Assembly (NCBI RefSeq): GCF_002911015.1
Contig: NZ_KZ626846.1
Location: forward strand, 116,359-180,358
DNA from: Streptomyces populi
Lineage (GTDB): Bacteria; Actinomycetota; Actinomycetes; Streptomycetales; Streptomycetaceae
Length of the DNA: 64,000 nucleotides
Direction of reading: 5' to 3'
This document shows, one piece after another, positions 44,921 through 57,067 of the stretch. The notes below the pieces were generated by a model. It was not told where the DNA came from. It was given only the letters and a program-made list of their open reading frames with translations, and ran no database searches. A program made the position numbers and the translations under genes. The stretch's first letter is position 1. Every line of letters starts with the position of its first letter.

Positions 44921-46276
44921 TCAGCCCCGCCAGGGCAGCTCCGCGGTGATCCGGGTGGGACCGGCCACCGGTGAGTCCACCACCAGGATCCCGTCCACCG
45001 CGTCGAGCCGTTCCGCGAGCCCCGCCAGACCCGACCCCCCGGAGACACCGGCCCCGCCGACCCCGTTGTCGCAGACCTGGATCATCAGCCGGTTCTCCAC
45101 CCGCCACACGTCCACGCTCGCCCGCGTCGCACGGGAGTGCTTGCTGATGTTCTGGAGCAGTTCGGAGACGGTGAAGTAGGCGATCCCCTCGATCGCGGGC
45201 GCCGGCCGCGCCGCCAGATCCACCTCGACCTGCACCGGCACCGTGCACCGCGAGGCCACCGCGGACAGCGCGGCGTCGAGCCCGCGGTCGGTCAGCACCG
45301 CCGGATGGATACCGCGCGCGAGGTCCCGCAGCTCCTGGAGCGCCGTCTTGACCTCGCCGTGCGCCTCGTCCACCATCCGCGCCGCGGCCGCGGGGTCCTC
45401 GGCCAGCTTCTCCTTGGCGAGCCCCAGGTCCATCGCGAGGCTGACGAGCCGGGCCTGCGCCCCGTCGTGCAGATCGCGCTCGATACGGCGCAGATCGGCG
45501 GCGGCCGTGTCGACCACCGTCCCCCGGTCCGACTCCAGTTCCACCACGCGCGTGGCCAGCCGCGAGGGACCGAGCAGCCCGCGCACCATCAGCCGGTCCA
45601 CGGTCGTCAGCGCCCGCACGATCCAGGGGGTCGCCATCGTGAAGAGCAGCCCCACCAGCGCGGTCACCGTGATCTCGAACGGGTTGTCCAGGTAGATCGA
45701 GTGCGTGCCGTCGCCGTACAGCTGTAGTCCGTCCTGACCGCCGTACATCGGGAAGACCCAGAACCACAGCGGATACGTCAGCAGGGCCCATCCGTACGTC
45801 CAGAAGGTCAGCGCGACGACGAAGGAGAACACCGACCACGGGAACTGGACCACCGCGTACAGCAGGTGCCGCCAGGAGGTGCCGCTCTTGAGCACGGCCC
45901 CCATCCACGCCATCGCCCCGTGCTTCTCCGTCCTCAGCGGCTCGGGCTCGGCCACCTCCGCGCCGAGCAGCCCGCGCGCCCGCGCCCGCTCCAGCGAGCC
46001 GAGGCCGCGGCAGCCGGCCAGCGCGGCGGCGAGCACCGGAACGCCCAGGAAGGTGACCAGCAGGCCCGCGCCGAGCGAGACCATCGTGACGGCGAACGTG
46101 AACATGAGGATCCCGAGCGGCAGGCCCAGCATCACGTAGCCGAACTCGCGCCAGCTGCGCGCCTCGAACGGAGCCCGCAGCGGCGCCGGGAGACGGTGCC
46201 GCCACCCGTCGGCGCCCGCCCCGCCGAATCCTGACCCGCCGCGGTGCCCGTATCCGTGTCCGTACTCCGTGGCCAT
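44921..46276 (-). CDS. NarL-type sensor histidine kinase 1
   Basis: The 451-residue protein has a Gly/His/Tyr-rich start and four membrane segments in a sensor domain of the actinobacterial putative-sensor type (REFGYVMLGLPLGILMFTFA, FPWSVFSFVVALTFWTYGWA). The HisKA_3 dimerisation box is RRIERDLHDGAQARLV with the phospho-accepting His. The HATPase has FTVSELLQNISKHSRA, IQVCDNGVGGAG and SGLAGLAERLDAVDG. ATG 46276 has a purine-rich GGACGGA site. It is strongly similar to kinase 2 in its catalytic half. The signal is unknown. Confidence 0.9.
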   Translation of the reverse strand: MATEYGHGYGHRGGSGFGGAGADGWRHRLPAPLRAPFEARSWREFGYVMLGLPLGILMFTFAVTMVSLGAGLLVTFLGVPVLAAALAGCRGLGSLERARARGLLGAEVAEPEPLRTEKHGAMAWMGAVLKSGTSWRHLLYAVVQFPWSVFSFVVALTFWTYGWALLTYPLWFWVFPMYGGQDGLQLYGDGTHSIYLDNPFEITVTALVGLLFTMATPWIVRALTTVDRLMVRGLLGPSRLATRVVELESDRGTVVDTAAADLRRIERDLHDGAQARLVSLAMDLGLAKEKLAEDPAAAARMVDEAHGEVKTALQELRDLARGIHPAVLTDRGLDAALSAVASRCTVPVQVEVDLAARPAPAIEGIAYFTVSELLQNISKHSRATRASVDVWRVENRLMIQVCDNGVGGAGVSGGSGLAGLAERLDAVDGILVVDSPVAGPTRITAELPWRG

Positions 46277-46607
46277 CGGTCCGTCCGTTCTCTCGTCTCG
46301 TCCTGCGCCTCGGCTTCTTCCGCGCGTCCACTCGTTCCGCGCGTCGGCTGCTTCCTCAAGCCTGCCGTCCGGGAGGCCCGCCGGACATGGAGCGGATCGG
46401 CGTCTTGGGCGGGGGGTTTTCCCTACCCCGGCGGGCCTGCGCCGGCCCGCGCGAACGGGGGAGGGCCGCGCGAACGGGCGAGAGCCGCGCGAACGGGGGA
46501 GGGCCCGGGACCGGGGACCACCGCTCGGGGTCCTCGCTCCCGGGCCCTCCATGCGCGGCCCTTGGCCGGGGTATCCATCGAGTGAACCCCCGGGCCCCTC
46601 GCGGCGG
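46277..46607. other. Gap between the two kinases: tandem repeats and a hairpin
   Basis: These 331 bp contain three 19-bp direct repeats (46449-46505). An inverted repeat with arms 46499-46510 and 46538-46549, whose inner part can also pair, is probably the terminator of kinase 2. The promoter of kinase 1 should lie to the left of these. No gene is supported. Confidence 0.6.
46449..46505. repeat. Three 19-bp tandem repeats
   Basis: Units GCGCGAACGGGGGAGGGCC (46449-46467) and 46487-46505 are identical; the middle unit (46468-46486) differs at two positions. They lie between the kinase genes, upstream of kinase 1. Confidence 0.85.
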
Positions 46608-47807
46608 CTACCGCGCGGGCTCGTTCCGGCGGTCCCGCCACGGCAGTTCGGCCGTGATGACCGTCGGTCCGCCCACCGGCGAATCGACGACGAACAGCCC
46701 GTCCACCGCGCCGAGCCGGTCCGCGAGCCCCGCCATGCCCGTACCGCCGTCGACACCGGCCCCGCCGCGGCCGTCGTCCCGGACCTGGATGAGCAGACGG
46801 TCGTCGGTCCGCCAGACGTCGACCGACGCGGACCGCGCCCCGCTGTGCTTGCTGACGTTCTGGAGCAGTTCGGAGACGGTGAAGTACGCGATGCCCTCGA
46901 TGGCGGGGGCCGGCCGCGTCTCCAGTTCGGTGGTCACCTTCACCGGCACGGTGCACCGCGAGGCGATCGAGGACAGGGCGGCGTCCAGTCCCCGGTCGGT
47001 GAGGACCGCGGGGTGGATGCCCCGGGCCAGATCACGCAGTTCCTGAAGGGCGAGCTTCACCTCGCCGTGCGCCTCGTCGACCATCGACGCCGCGGCGTCG
47101 GGGTCCTCCAGGAGCTTCTCCTTCGCCAGGCCGAGCCCCATCGCGAGGTTGACGAGCCGGGCCTGCGCCCCGTCGTGCAGATCGCGCTCGATACGGCGCA
47201 GATCGGCGGCGGCCGTGTCGACCACCACCCCGCGGTCCGACTCCAGTTCGGCGATGCGCCGCTCCAGCTCGTCGGAGGGCGACAGCAGCCCGCGCACCAT
47301 CGCCCGGTCCACGTTCGTCAGCCCGCGCGCGATGAACGGCAGCACCGGCCACAGCACGAACAACGACACCAGCGTGATCGTGAAGGTGGCGATGCCCCAG
47401 GGAAGCCGTATGAGGTCGTACAGCACCGCCCGCCAGCCCACCGGGTCCTTCAGGCTCGACCACAGCCAGCCGAAGAAGCCGGTCCGGCGCACCGGCAACG
47501 GGCTCGGCTCGTCGATCCGAAGCCCCAGCAGCCGCCGTGCCCGTCCCCGCTCCAGCTTGCCCAGCTGCCGCGAACCCCGCAGCCCGGCCGCGAGCAGCGG
47601 CAGTCCGACGACGGTCACGGCGAGCCCCGCGCCCGTGGCGAGCATCGTCACCACGTACACGAACCCGATGATCGAGGCCGGCAGGTTCACCAGGAGATGG
47701 GAGATCTCCTTCCAGGTCACCGGGTCCAGGGCGAGGCGTACGGCGGGTGGCCGGTCACCGTCGGACGGGCCGTCCGACGGACCGGCGGGCATGATGCGTT
47801 CGGTCAT
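46608..47807 (-). CDS. NarL-type sensor histidine kinase 2
   Basis: This 399-residue paralogue of kinase 1 has an N-terminal putative-sensor domain with about four membrane segments (LLVNLPASIIGFVYVVTMLA, IATFTITLVSLFVLWPVLPF). The HisKA_3 box is RRIERDLHDGAQARLV and the HATPase motifs are FTVSELLQNVSKHSGA and VRDDGRGGAG. From the phosphorylation box on, the two kinases are nearly the same, while the sensor halves differ. They may feed different signals to the single response regulator. ATG 47807 has AGGGTAGCGGA upstream. Confidence 0.9.
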   Translation of the reverse strand: MTERIMPAGPSDGPSDGDRPPAVRLALDPVTWKEISHLLVNLPASIIGFVYVVTMLATGAGLAVTVVGLPLLAAGLRGSRQLGKLERGRARRLLGLRIDEPSPLPVRRTGFFGWLWSSLKDPVGWRAVLYDLIRLPWGIATFTITLVSLFVLWPVLPFIARGLTNVDRAMVRGLLSPSDELERRIAELESDRGVVVDTAAADLRRIERDLHDGAQARLVNLAMGLGLAKEKLLEDPDAAASMVDEAHGEVKLALQELRDLARGIHPAVLTDRGLDAALSSIASRCTVPVKVTTELETRPAPAIEGIAYFTVSELLQNVSKHSGARSASVDVWRTDDRLLIQVRDDGRGGAGVDGGTGMAGLADRLGAVDGLFVVDSPVGGPTVITAELPWRDRRNEPAR

Positions 47808-48182
47808 ATCCGCTACCCTGCCCGGCGGCGCGCCGCCGCGCCATGAGGTGGGCCGCCGCGATGCACTGGGGATAACCCCACCCCCAGGGGACTCCTGGAG
47901 AAACCCTGGAGGTGAGGAGCGGACAGGACACCGACCCGGCAGGGGCAGGCACGGGTCGGCGCGGGTCGGGACGGGCCGACGGAGCACCACGGGGCCGTGT
48001 TCACACCGTGAGACGTGAACAGGTCACCGGGGACCGAGGAATGGTCGACGTGTGACGGGCTGCTTACGCTCTCTTTAGCAGGCCCTAGACTCCCGTCCGT
48101 ACAGATCGTCGAACATGGCGCATCACAGAGTGCGCGACGGCGCACGACGGGGCGCAACGAGGTCAGGGAGTGAGGGACTGAC
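47808..48182. promoter_or_regulatory. Divergent region between kinase 2 and nuoA
   Basis: This 375-bp gap must carry the promoters of kinase 2 (minus) and of the second nuo operon (plus). A TAGACT hexamer at about 48086 is a fair -10 candidate for nuoA, but the matching -35 is weak. Its location beside a two-component system suggests that system could control nuo2. No small gene is supported. Confidence 0.4.
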
Positions 48183-48596
48183 GTGCCGGAACCGACCGTT
48201 GTCACGGCGACCGGGGCCGTCGTCGCGGCGGACTACTTCCAGTCCTACTCGGTCGTCGGGCTGCTCGCCGTCGTGGGCGTGCTGTTCGTCGCCGTCGCCT
48301 TCGGGGCGGGCCGCCTGCTGCGGCCCGTGGTACCCACCCCCGAAAAACTGCTGACGTACGAGTGCGGCGTCGACCCCGTCGGCGAGGGCTGGGCCCACAC
48401 CCAGGTCCGCTACTACGTGTACGCCTTCCTCTACGTCATCTTCGCCGTCGACTCGATCTTCCTCTTCCCCTGGGCCACGGTCTTCGCCGCTCCCGGCTAC
48501 GGTGCCGCGACGCTCGTCGAGATGTTCATCTTCCTCGGCTTCCTGGCCGTGGGCCTGCTGTACGCATACAAGAAGGGCGTCCTGACATGGACGTGA
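48183..48596 (+). CDS. nuoA: NADH-quinone oxidoreductase subunit A (second operon)
   Basis: The 137-residue protein has three membrane helices. The conserved loop [34 protein letters not shown] contains the Cys near the quinone cavity. NuoA helps form the quinone channel at the joint of the two arms. GTG start with GAGGGACTGAC upstream. It overlaps nuoB by 10 nt and is the first gene of a ten-gene operon whose genes overlap or abut. Confidence 0.94.
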   Translation: MPEPTVVTATGAVVAADYFQSYSVVGLLAVVGVLFVAVAFGAGRLLRPVVPTPEKLLTYECGVDPVGEGWAHTQVRYYVYAFLYVIFAVDSIFLFPWATVFAAPGYGAATLVEMFIFLGFLAVGLLYAYKKGVLTWT

Positions 48597-49276
48597 CCCC
48601 CTCCGCCCCGGAGCAGCCCGCGTCGGCGCCGGTGCCGCTGCCCGAGCCCAAGCGGCTCGGTGTGCTCGCCCGCCTCGCCCCCGAGCCCATGAAGGTGGTC
48701 CTGAACTGGGGCCGCCGCTACTCGCTCTGGGTCTTCAACTTCGGCCTCGCCTGCTGCGCGATCGAGTTCATCGCCGCGTCGATGGCCCGCCACGACTTCA
48801 TCCGCCTCGGTGTGATCCCGTTCGCGCCGGGGCCCCGCCAGGCCGACCTGATGGTGGTGTCGGGCACGGTCACGGACAAGATGGCGCCCGCCGTCAAGCG
48901 CCTGTACGAGCAGATGCCCGAGCCCAAGTACGTCATCTCCTTCGGCGCCTGCTCCAACTGCGGCGGTCCGTACTGGGACTCCTACTCCGTCACCAAGGGC
49001 GTCGACCAGATCATCCCCGTCGACGTCTACGTCCCGGGGTGCCCGCCCCGCCCCGAGGCACTGCTCCAGGGCATCCTCAAGCTCCAGGAGAAGATCGCCC
49101 GGGAATCGCTGGGGGAGCGGTACGGGTCCGACGCGCCGCGCCCGTCCGCCGCCGCGCTCCAGAGCGGCCTGGTGAAGCCGCCGGCCCCCGAGGCGACGAC
49201 CGCTCCGGGGACGACCGCTCCGGCGACGACCGCTCCGGGGACGGACCCGGCCACCCCCGGTGAGGAGGACCGATGA
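48587..49276 (+). CDS. nuoB: NADH-quinone oxidoreductase subunit B (second operon)
   Basis: The 229-residue protein carries all four N2 cluster cysteines: the adjacent pair in [24 protein letters not shown] and [12 protein letters not shown]. It should therefore bind the terminal [4Fe-4S] cluster that reduces quinone. The first 30 residues and the last 55 are Pro/Ala/Thr-rich extensions. The tail has three near-identical pentapeptides encoded by 15-bp repeats (about 49195-49240). It overlaps nuoA and nuoC. Confidence 0.95.
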   Translation: MDVTPSAPEQPASAPVPLPEPKRLGVLARLAPEPMKVVLNWGRRYSLWVFNFGLACCAIEFIAASMARHDFIRLGVIPFAPGPRQADLMVVSGTVTDKMAPAVKRLYEQMPEPKYVISFGACSNCGGPYWDSYSVTKGVDQIIPVDVYVPGCPPRPEALLQGILKLQEKIARESLGERYGSDAPRPSAAALQSGLVKPPAPEATTAPGTTAPATTAPGTDPATPGEEDR

Positions 49277-50859
49277 CCGTCGGCTGGCTTCCCGGTCCCG
49301 CCGAGGAACTCTTCGGCCCCGACGCCACGGCCGAGGAGTCCTACGAGGTCCTGACCGTCGACGTGCCCCCGGCCTCCTGGACCGCGGCCCTGGAGACGGC
49401 CCGCTCCACCCTGGGCTGCACCTACTTCGACTGGCTGAGCGCCGTCGACGAACCCGGCACGGGCTTCCGCGTCTCGGCGCACGTCGTGGCCCTGTCCCCG
49501 CTGCACCGCCTCCTCGTCCGCACGACGGTCCCGCACACGGCCCCGGCGCTCGAGTCGGCGGTCTCCGTCTACGCGGGCGCCGCCTGGCACGAGCGCGAGA
49601 CCCACGAGATGTTCGGGGTGACCTTCGAGGGCCACCCCGGCCTCGACCCCCTGCTCCTGCCGGAGGGCTTCGAGGGCCACCCCCTGCGCAAGGACTTCGT
49701 CCTGGCCGCCCGCGTCGCCAAGGCCTGGCCGGGCGCGAAGGAGCCCGGCGAGTCCGAGCACGGCGGTCCCAAGCGCCGTCAGATGCTGCCGCCCGGCGTC
49801 CCCGACCCCAACGAGTGGGGTCCTCTCAAGGGCCAGCTCCCCCCGGCTCCGGCCCGCCCGGCCCGTGGCGCGGCCCGCCCCGCCGGCGACCGCCCGGTCC
49901 GCAGGGCCCGCACGGCGGGTGAGGGCTCGGCCAGCCAGACACCGGCCCCCGCCGCGGCGGCGGGCACCACTGTGCCCGCCACAGCAGCGGGCACCACTGC
50001 GCCCGCCACGACCGCGGGCACCGGTGTCACGGAAGCGGACGCGACGTCCGCCGCGGCGGGTGCCGCCCCCGGCACCGAGGCCGCGCGTCCCGCGCGCCGG
50101 TCCCGCAGCGCGAGCCAGGGCTCCGCCAGCCAGCGGGCCCAGCAGGCGACCCCTCCGGCCCCGACGGCCGCCCCGCCGACGACGGCCGGGAACGAACCGT
50201 CGGCCGCGCCGGAAGCGGCTGCCCCGGACCAGCCGACGGCCGCGACGGAACCGGCGGCCGCTACGGAACCGACGGCCTCCTCCGGGCCGACGGCTCCGGC
50301 GGGTGCCGCCTCCCGGGCGACCGAGCCCGACGCGGCGGCGAGGCCCGCCCGAAGGCCCGCCCCGCCGCGCAGCTCGGACGCGCCGTGGCATCAGCCGAAG
50401 CCCGCGTTCGACGCCCCGGAACCGAAGCCCACCCCGGAACCGAAGCCCGACCGGGCCCCGGAGCCGGAGACGACCTCGACACCGGCCCCGATGCCGACCT
50501 CGACGTCGGCGCCGGAGTCCGAAGCCGGGGCCGCCCGGACCCCTGAGACGGAGCCCGAGCCGGAGTCCCGGCCGCGGGAGGAGTCCGGGTCCGCGCCGGA
50601 GCCCGAGGCAGAAACTGCCCGGCCCCCTGAGACGGAGCCCGAGGCAGGGACCGTCCAGCTCCCTGAGACGGAGCCCGAGGCAGAAAGTGCCCAGGCCCCT
50701 GAGACGGAGCCCGAGGCAGAAAGTGCCCAGGCCCCTGACACGGAGCCCGAGCCCGAACCGCAGACGAAGGCCGGGTCCCAGACCCGGCCGGGGTCCACGC
50801 CCGCTCCGGGCGAGGACCCCGCCCCCGACCCCGACGACTCCTCCGGAGGTACGCAGTGA
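49273..50859 (+). CDS. nuoC: NADH-quinone oxidoreductase subunit C with a very long disordered tail
   Basis: Residues 1-165 form the 30-kDa-type domain with the signature [20 protein letters not shown], followed by [16 protein letters not shown]. About 360 further residues are Pro/Ala/Glu/Thr-rich and surely disordered. NuoC is usually 180-250 residues, so this is more than twice the norm. The tail includes 12-residue acidic repeats ([12 protein letters not shown]). NuoC normally binds NuoD, but no nuoD follows; nuoH is next. ATGA overlap with nuoB, 4-nt overlap with nuoH. Confidence 0.92.
   Translation: MTVGWLPGPAEELFGPDATAEESYEVLTVDVPPASWTAALETARSTLGCTYFDWLSAVDEPGTGFRVSAHVVALSPLHRLLVRTTVPHTAPALESAVSVYAGAAWHERETHEMFGVTFEGHPGLDPLLLPEGFEGHPLRKDFVLAARVAKAWPGAKEPGESEHGGPKRRQMLPPGVPDPNEWGPLKGQLPPAPARPARGAARPAGDRPVRRARTAGEGSASQTPAPAAAAGTTVPATAAGTTAPATTAGTGVTEADATSAAAGAAPGTEAARPARRSRSASQGSASQRAQQATPPAPTAAPPTTAGNEPSAAPEAAAPDQPTAATEPAAATEPTASSGPTAPAGAASRATEPDAAARPARRPAPPRSSDAPWHQPKPAFDAPEPKPTPEPKPDRAPEPETTSTPAPMPTSTSAPESEAGAARTPETEPEPESRPREESGSAPEPEAETARPPETEPEAGTVQLPETEPEAESAQAPETEPEAESAQAPDTEPEPEPQTKAGSQTRPGSTPAPGEDPAPDPDDSSGGTQ
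50593..50760 (+). repeat. 36-bp tandem repeats in the nuoC tail
   Basis: Units start at 50629, 50665, 50701 and 50737 (partial), with a decayed one from 50593. The 50665 and 50701 units are identical. In frame they encode 12-residue Glu/Pro/Ala segments. Confidence 0.88.
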
Positions 50860-51824
50860 ACGACGCTCTCGACGTCGCCCTACGCCTCCTCGTCGTCTTC
50901 GTCGTGTTCCTGACGTTCCCCCTGATCGTCGGCCAGACCGAGCACAAGGTGATGGCCCACATGCAGGGCCGCCTCGGCCCGATGTACGCGGGCGGCTTCC
51001 ACGGCTGGGCCCAGCTCGTCGCGGACGGCGTGAAGTTCGCGCAGAAGGAGGACGTCGTACCCGCGGGCGCGGACCGGCGCATCTTCCAGCTCGCCCCCGC
51101 GGTGGCCCTCCTCCCGTACCTCCTGGTCCTCCTCGCCATTCCGATCGGCCCGGGTGAGGGCGCGGTCGGCGAGGTCGTCGACGCGGGCATCTTCTTCGTC
51201 CTCGCCGTCATGGGCGTGGGCGTCCTCGGCTCGCTCATGGCGGGCTGGGCGTCGGCCAACAAGTTCTCCCTCCTCGGAGGACTGCGCACCGCCGCCCAGC
51301 TCCTCGCGTACGAACTCCCGATGCTCCTGGCCGCGGCCTCGGTCGCGATGGCGGCGGGCACGGTCTCGCTCCCCGGCATCGTGGACGCCTTCCGGTGGTG
51401 GTGGCTGCCCTGGCAGATCGTCGGCGCGATCGTGTTCTTCGTCGCCGGCCTCGCCGAACTCCAGCGGCCCCCCTTCGACATGCCCGTCGCCGACTCCGAG
51501 ATCATCTTCGGCGCGTACACCGAGTACACGGGTCTGCGCTTCGCCCTGTTCCTGCTCGCCGAGTACGCCGGCATCGTCGTCCTGTGCGGCTTGACCACCG
51601 TCCTCTTCCTGGGCGGCTGGCACGGACCCTGGGGCGCCGACGGCCTCGGCTGGGTCTGGACCCTCCTGAAGGCCGCGATCCTCGCCTTCGTCGTCATCTG
51701 GCTCCGCGTCACCTACCCCCGTTTGCGCGAGGACCAGCTCCAGAAACTCTCCTGGACCCTCCTCGTCCCCCTGTCCCTCGCCCAGATCGCCCTCACCGGC
51801 ATCGTCAAGGTGGTGATCGCGTAA
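50856..51824 (+). CDS. nuoH: NADH-quinone oxidoreductase subunit H (second operon)
   Basis: The 322-residue membrane protein has eight helices. Conserved loops are [33 protein letters not shown], the acidic quinone-channel loop [26 protein letters not shown], and [18 protein letters not shown]. These line the quinone chamber. The GTG start overlaps nuoC by 4 nt. All expected acidic residues of the channel loop appear present, so the subunit looks functional. Confidence 0.95.
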   Translation: MNDALDVALRLLVVFVVFLTFPLIVGQTEHKVMAHMQGRLGPMYAGGFHGWAQLVADGVKFAQKEDVVPAGADRRIFQLAPAVALLPYLLVLLAIPIGPGEGAVGEVVDAGIFFVLAVMGVGVLGSLMAGWASANKFSLLGGLRTAAQLLAYELPMLLAAASVAMAAGTVSLPGIVDAFRWWWLPWQIVGAIVFFVAGLAELQRPPFDMPVADSEIIFGAYTEYTGLRFALFLLAEYAGIVVLCGLTTVLFLGGWHGPWGADGLGWVWTLLKAAILAFVVIWLRVTYPRLREDQLQKLSWTLLVPLSLAQIALTGIVKVVIA

Positions 51825-51826
51825 CC

Positions 51827-52456
51827 ATGGCCCCCATTCCTGGCTCCGGCCTCGCCAAGGGCCTGGCCGTCACCCTCCGCACGATGACGAAGAAGACCGT
51901 CACCGCGCAGTACCCGGACGTCCAGCCCGAACTCCCGCCCCGCACCCGTGGAGTCATCGCCCTCTTCGAGGAGAACTGCACGGTCTGCATGCTGTGCGCC
52001 CGCGAGTGCCCGGACTGGTGCATCTACATCGACTCCCACAAGGAGACGGTCCCGCCCGCCGCGCCGGGCGGCCGCGAGCGCAGCCGCAACGTCCTCGACC
52101 GTTTCGCCATCGACTTCTCCCTGTGCATGTACTGCGGCATCTGCATCGAGGTCTGTCCTTTCGACGCGCTGTTCTGGACACCGGAGTTCGAGTACGCGGA
52201 GACCGACATCCACGAACTCACCCACGAACGCGACAAGCTCCGCGAGTGGATGTGGACCGTCCCGGCCCCGCCCGCCCTGGACCCCGGCGCCGAGGAGCCC
52301 AAGGAGATCGCGGCAGCCCGCAAGACCGCCGACAAACTGGCGGCCGAGCAGGCGGCCGAGGCCGAGCGAGCGGCGCAGGCGGCAGGAGCCGGGGAAGCCG
52401 GGCGGCCGGATGCTCCGGCCGCACCCCCCTCCGGCCCGCAGGAGGGACAGTCGTGA
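51827..52456 (+). CDS. nuoI: NADH-quinone oxidoreductase subunit I (second operon)
   Basis: The 209-residue ferredoxin-like subunit has two complete [4Fe-4S] motifs, [12 protein letters not shown] and [12 protein letters not shown]. It passes electrons from the peripheral arm to NuoB. The C-terminal 70 residues are Ala/Glu-rich, a helical or disordered extension. With NADH-module genes missing here, this subunit is the natural entry point for electrons from a ferredoxin (inference). The ATG lies 2 nt after the nuoH stop. Confidence 0.94.
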   Translation: MAPIPGSGLAKGLAVTLRTMTKKTVTAQYPDVQPELPPRTRGVIALFEENCTVCMLCARECPDWCIYIDSHKETVPPAAPGGRERSRNVLDRFAIDFSLCMYCGICIEVCPFDALFWTPEFEYAETDIHELTHERDKLREWMWTVPAPPALDPGAEEPKEIAAARKTADKLAAEQAAEAERAAQAAGAGEAGRPDAPAAPPSGPQEGQS

Positions 52457-53124
52457 CCTTCGCAGCAGCCACGGCCGCGTCCATGGCGGCCCGCGCGGCC
52501 ACCACCGTCGCCGCCGGACAGCACGGCTTCCTCTCCCCGACCGGCGTCGAGATCGCCTTCCTCCTCGTCGGCCTGCTCACCTTCGGCGCCGCGGTCGTCA
52601 CCGTCACCACCAAGCAGCTGGTGCACGCCGCCCTGTGGCTGGTGGTCGCCCTCGGCGGCCTCGCCGTCGAGTACCTCCTGCTGACGGCTGAGTTCATCGC
52701 CTGGGTGCAGGTCCTCATCTACGTCGGTTCCGTCGTCGTCCTCCTCCTCTTCGGGCTGATGCTCACCAAGGCCCCGATCGGCCGCTCCCCGGACGCCGAC
52801 TCGGGCAACCGCTGGGCCGCCCTGACCGTGGCCGTCGCCTCGGCCGGCGCCCTGGTCTGGGTCGTCGTCGACGCCTTCCGCACGACCTGGGTCGACCTGG
52901 GTGGTGCCCCCGCCGGTTCCACCGAGGTGACCGGGGCGAGCCTCTTCCAGAACTGGGTCCTTCCCTTCGAAGCGCTCTCCGTCCTCCTCCTCGCCGCCCT
53001 GGTCGGCGCGATCGTCCTCTCCCGCAAGGCGAAGGCGGACACCGCCGCGGGAGGCACGAAGGCCACCGCCCCGCGCGTCCCCGGAAGCCGCGACGGCGAG
53101 CAGGACAAGGAAGGTGTCCGCTGA
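52453..53124 (+). CDS. nuoJ: NADH-quinone oxidoreductase subunit J (second operon)
   Basis: The 223-residue protein has five membrane helices. The family segment is [49 protein letters not shown], containing the pi-bulge helix region. The C-terminus is a short charged tail. The GTG start overlaps nuoI by 4 nt and the stop overlaps the nuoK ATG by 1 nt. Confidence 0.93.
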   Translation: MTFAAATAASMAARAATTVAAGQHGFLSPTGVEIAFLLVGLLTFGAAVVTVTTKQLVHAALWLVVALGGLAVEYLLLTAEFIAWVQVLIYVGSVVVLLLFGLMLTKAPIGRSPDADSGNRWAALTVAVASAGALVWVVVDAFRTTWVDLGGAPAGSTEVTGASLFQNWVLPFEALSVLLLAALVGAIVLSRKAKADTAAGGTKATAPRVPGSRDGEQDKEGVR

Positions 53125-53494
53125 TGCACCTCGCCTATCCCGCCGTGCTCGCGGCCCTGCTGTTCTGCACGGGCCTGTACGGAGTCCTGGCGCGCCGCAA
53201 CGCGATCCTGGTCCTGATGTCGGTCGAGCTGATGCTCAACGCCGTCAACCTGAACCTCGTCGCCTTCGACGTCTGGCTCTCCCGGGCCGCCCGCGACACG
53301 CTGCACTCCGGCCAGGCCCTGACCCTGTTCACCATCGCCATCGCCGCCGCCGAGATCGGCATCGGCCTGGCGATCGTCCTCGCCGTGTACCGCAACCGCG
53401 GCACCTCGGACATCGACAAACTCCGCGACACCGCCGAGGGCCACGGCCCCGACGACCCCGACGCCCCCGCGGCCGAGAAGGCTGAGGCCACCGC

Positions 53495-53498
<4 letters not shown>
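53124..53498 (+). CDS. nuoK: NADH-quinone oxidoreductase subunit K (second operon)
   Basis: The 124-residue protein has three helices with the conserved buried glutamates in [20 protein letters not shown] and [17 protein letters not shown]. These belong to the proton path of the membrane arm. The last 25 residues are an acidic extension. It overlaps nuoJ and nuoL. Confidence 0.95.
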
Positions 53499-55486
<1,988 letters not shown>

Positions 55487-55492
55487 GCAGGC

Positions 55493-57067
55493 GTGATCGA
55501 TATCAGTGAATCCGTGATGCAGATTCTTCTCGCGTTGATCGTCGTCGGCCCGCTCATCGGGGCCGCCGCCGCTCTCCTCCCGGCCCCGCCGGGACTGAAG
55601 GGGAAGTCGCCCGAACAGGCGGTGCTGCGGCACGGTGTGACCGTCACGGGCGTGGTCCTCATCGCGGCGATCGTCCTCGCGCTCGGCTTCGACCACGACC
55701 ACCCGTCGAAGATGCAGGCCACGACGGACATCAGCTGGATCCCCGCACTCGACGTGCGGATCCACCTCGGCGTCGACGGCATTTCGCTCCCCCTTCTGGT
55801 CCTGACCGCGCTGCTGACCTTCCTCTGCGCGCTGTACTCCTACTTCAAGATGCCCGCGGGCCCGACCCCGAAGGCGTTCGTCGCCCTGCTGCTCGTCCTC
55901 GAGTCCGGCACCCTCGCGACCTTCGCCGTCCTCGATCTGCTGCTGTTCTTCCTCGCGTTCGAGACGGTCCTCGTCCCGATGTACTTCCTCATCGCACGGT
56001 GGGGAGGCGCCCAGCGCCAGGCCGCGGCCTGGAAGTTCATCCTCTTCACCCTGCTCGGTTCCGTGGTCATGCTGCTGGGCCTGCTCCTGATCGGAATCAA
56101 GGCGGGCACATTCGACATGGTGGCACTCGCCACTGACAACGGCCGATCGCTGAGCACATCCGTGCAGGTCACCGCCGTTCTGGCGATCGGGATCGGACTC
56201 GCGGTCAAGACCCCGATGTGGCCGCTGCACAGCTGGCTGCCCGACGCCCACACCGCCGCCCCGACCGTCGGATCGGTCCTGCTGGCCGGCGTCATGCTGA
56301 AGATGGGCACGTACGGGTTCGTCCGGATCCTGCTGCCCGTCACACCCGACGGCTTCCGGACCTTCGCCCCCTACCTCGCCGCCTTCGCCGTGGTCGGGAT
56401 CATCTACGGTTCCCTGGCCTGCCTGGCCCTCGCCAAACGGGGAGCGAAGGGCGACCTCAAGCGGCTCATCGCCTACTCCTCCGTCGGCCACATGGGCTTC
56501 GTCCTGCTCGGCATCTCGACGATGGACGCGACCGGCGTGAACGGCGCGCTGTTCGCCAACATCGCCCACGGCCTCATCACCGGCCTCCTCTTCTTCCTCG
56601 TCGGAGCGCTGAAGGACCGCACGGGCACCACCGACCTCGACACCCTCGCCGAGGAGTCCGGCGCCGCGCTGTACGGCAAGGCACCGCGCCTCGGCGGCCT
56701 GCTGGCCTTCGCAGCCGTCGCCTCGCTCGGACTGCCCGGCCTCGCCGGGTTCTGGGGCGAGATGCTGGCCATGTTCGGCGCGTTCGAACCCGCCGCCGGC
56801 CTCAACCGGTCCGCCTATCTGACGTTCATGACGATCGCCGCCTTCGGCACCCTGCTCACCGCCGCGTACATGCTCATCGTCGTACGCCGCGTCTGCATGG
56901 GCGCGACACCCCGGGAGACACCGGAACTCCTCGACGTCCAGACCTACGAGTTCGCCGCCTGGACACCGCTCGTCGCCCTCACCGTCGTCGCCGGTCTGTG
57001 GCCCCGGGCCCTGCTCGGCCTGACCGACCCGGCCGTACAGCAGCTCCTCGCAGGAGGCACCCGATGA
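55493..57067 (+). CDS. nuoM: NADH-quinone oxidoreductase subunit M (second operon)
   Basis: The 524-residue proton-channel subunit has LDLLLFFLAFETVLVPMYFLIARWGG with the conserved Glu, KTPMWPLHSWLPDAHTAAPTVGSVLLAGVML with the channel Lys, and GDLKRLIAYSSVGHMGFVLLG. Fourteen membrane segments are expected. GTG start; the stop overlaps nuoN by 4 nt. Confidence 0.95.
   Translation: MIDISESVMQILLALIVVGPLIGAAAALLPAPPGLKGKSPEQAVLRHGVTVTGVVLIAAIVLALGFDHDHPSKMQATTDISWIPALDVRIHLGVDGISLPLLVLTALLTFLCALYSYFKMPAGPTPKAFVALLLVLESGTLATFAVLDLLLFFLAFETVLVPMYFLIARWGGAQRQAAAWKFILFTLLGSVVMLLGLLLIGIKAGTFDMVALATDNGRSLSTSVQVTAVLAIGIGLAVKTPMWPLHSWLPDAHTAAPTVGSVLLAGVMLKMGTYGFVRILLPVTPDGFRTFAPYLAAFAVVGIIYGSLACLALAKRGAKGDLKRLIAYSSVGHMGFVLLGISTMDATGVNGALFANIAHGLITGLLFFLVGALKDRTGTTDLDTLAEESGAALYGKAPRLGGLLAFAAVASLGLPGLAGFWGEMLAMFGAFEPAAGLNRSAYLTFMTIAAFGTLLTAAYMLIVVRRVCMGATPRETPELLDVQTYEFAAWTPLVALTVVAGLWPRALLGLTDPAVQQLLAGGTR

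Noticed and set aside
48587..50859. nuoD hidden in the nuoC tail (a NuoCD fusion)
   Set aside because: The long C-terminal part of NuoC is Pro/Ala/Glu low complexity and contains none of the 49-kDa-subunit motifs.
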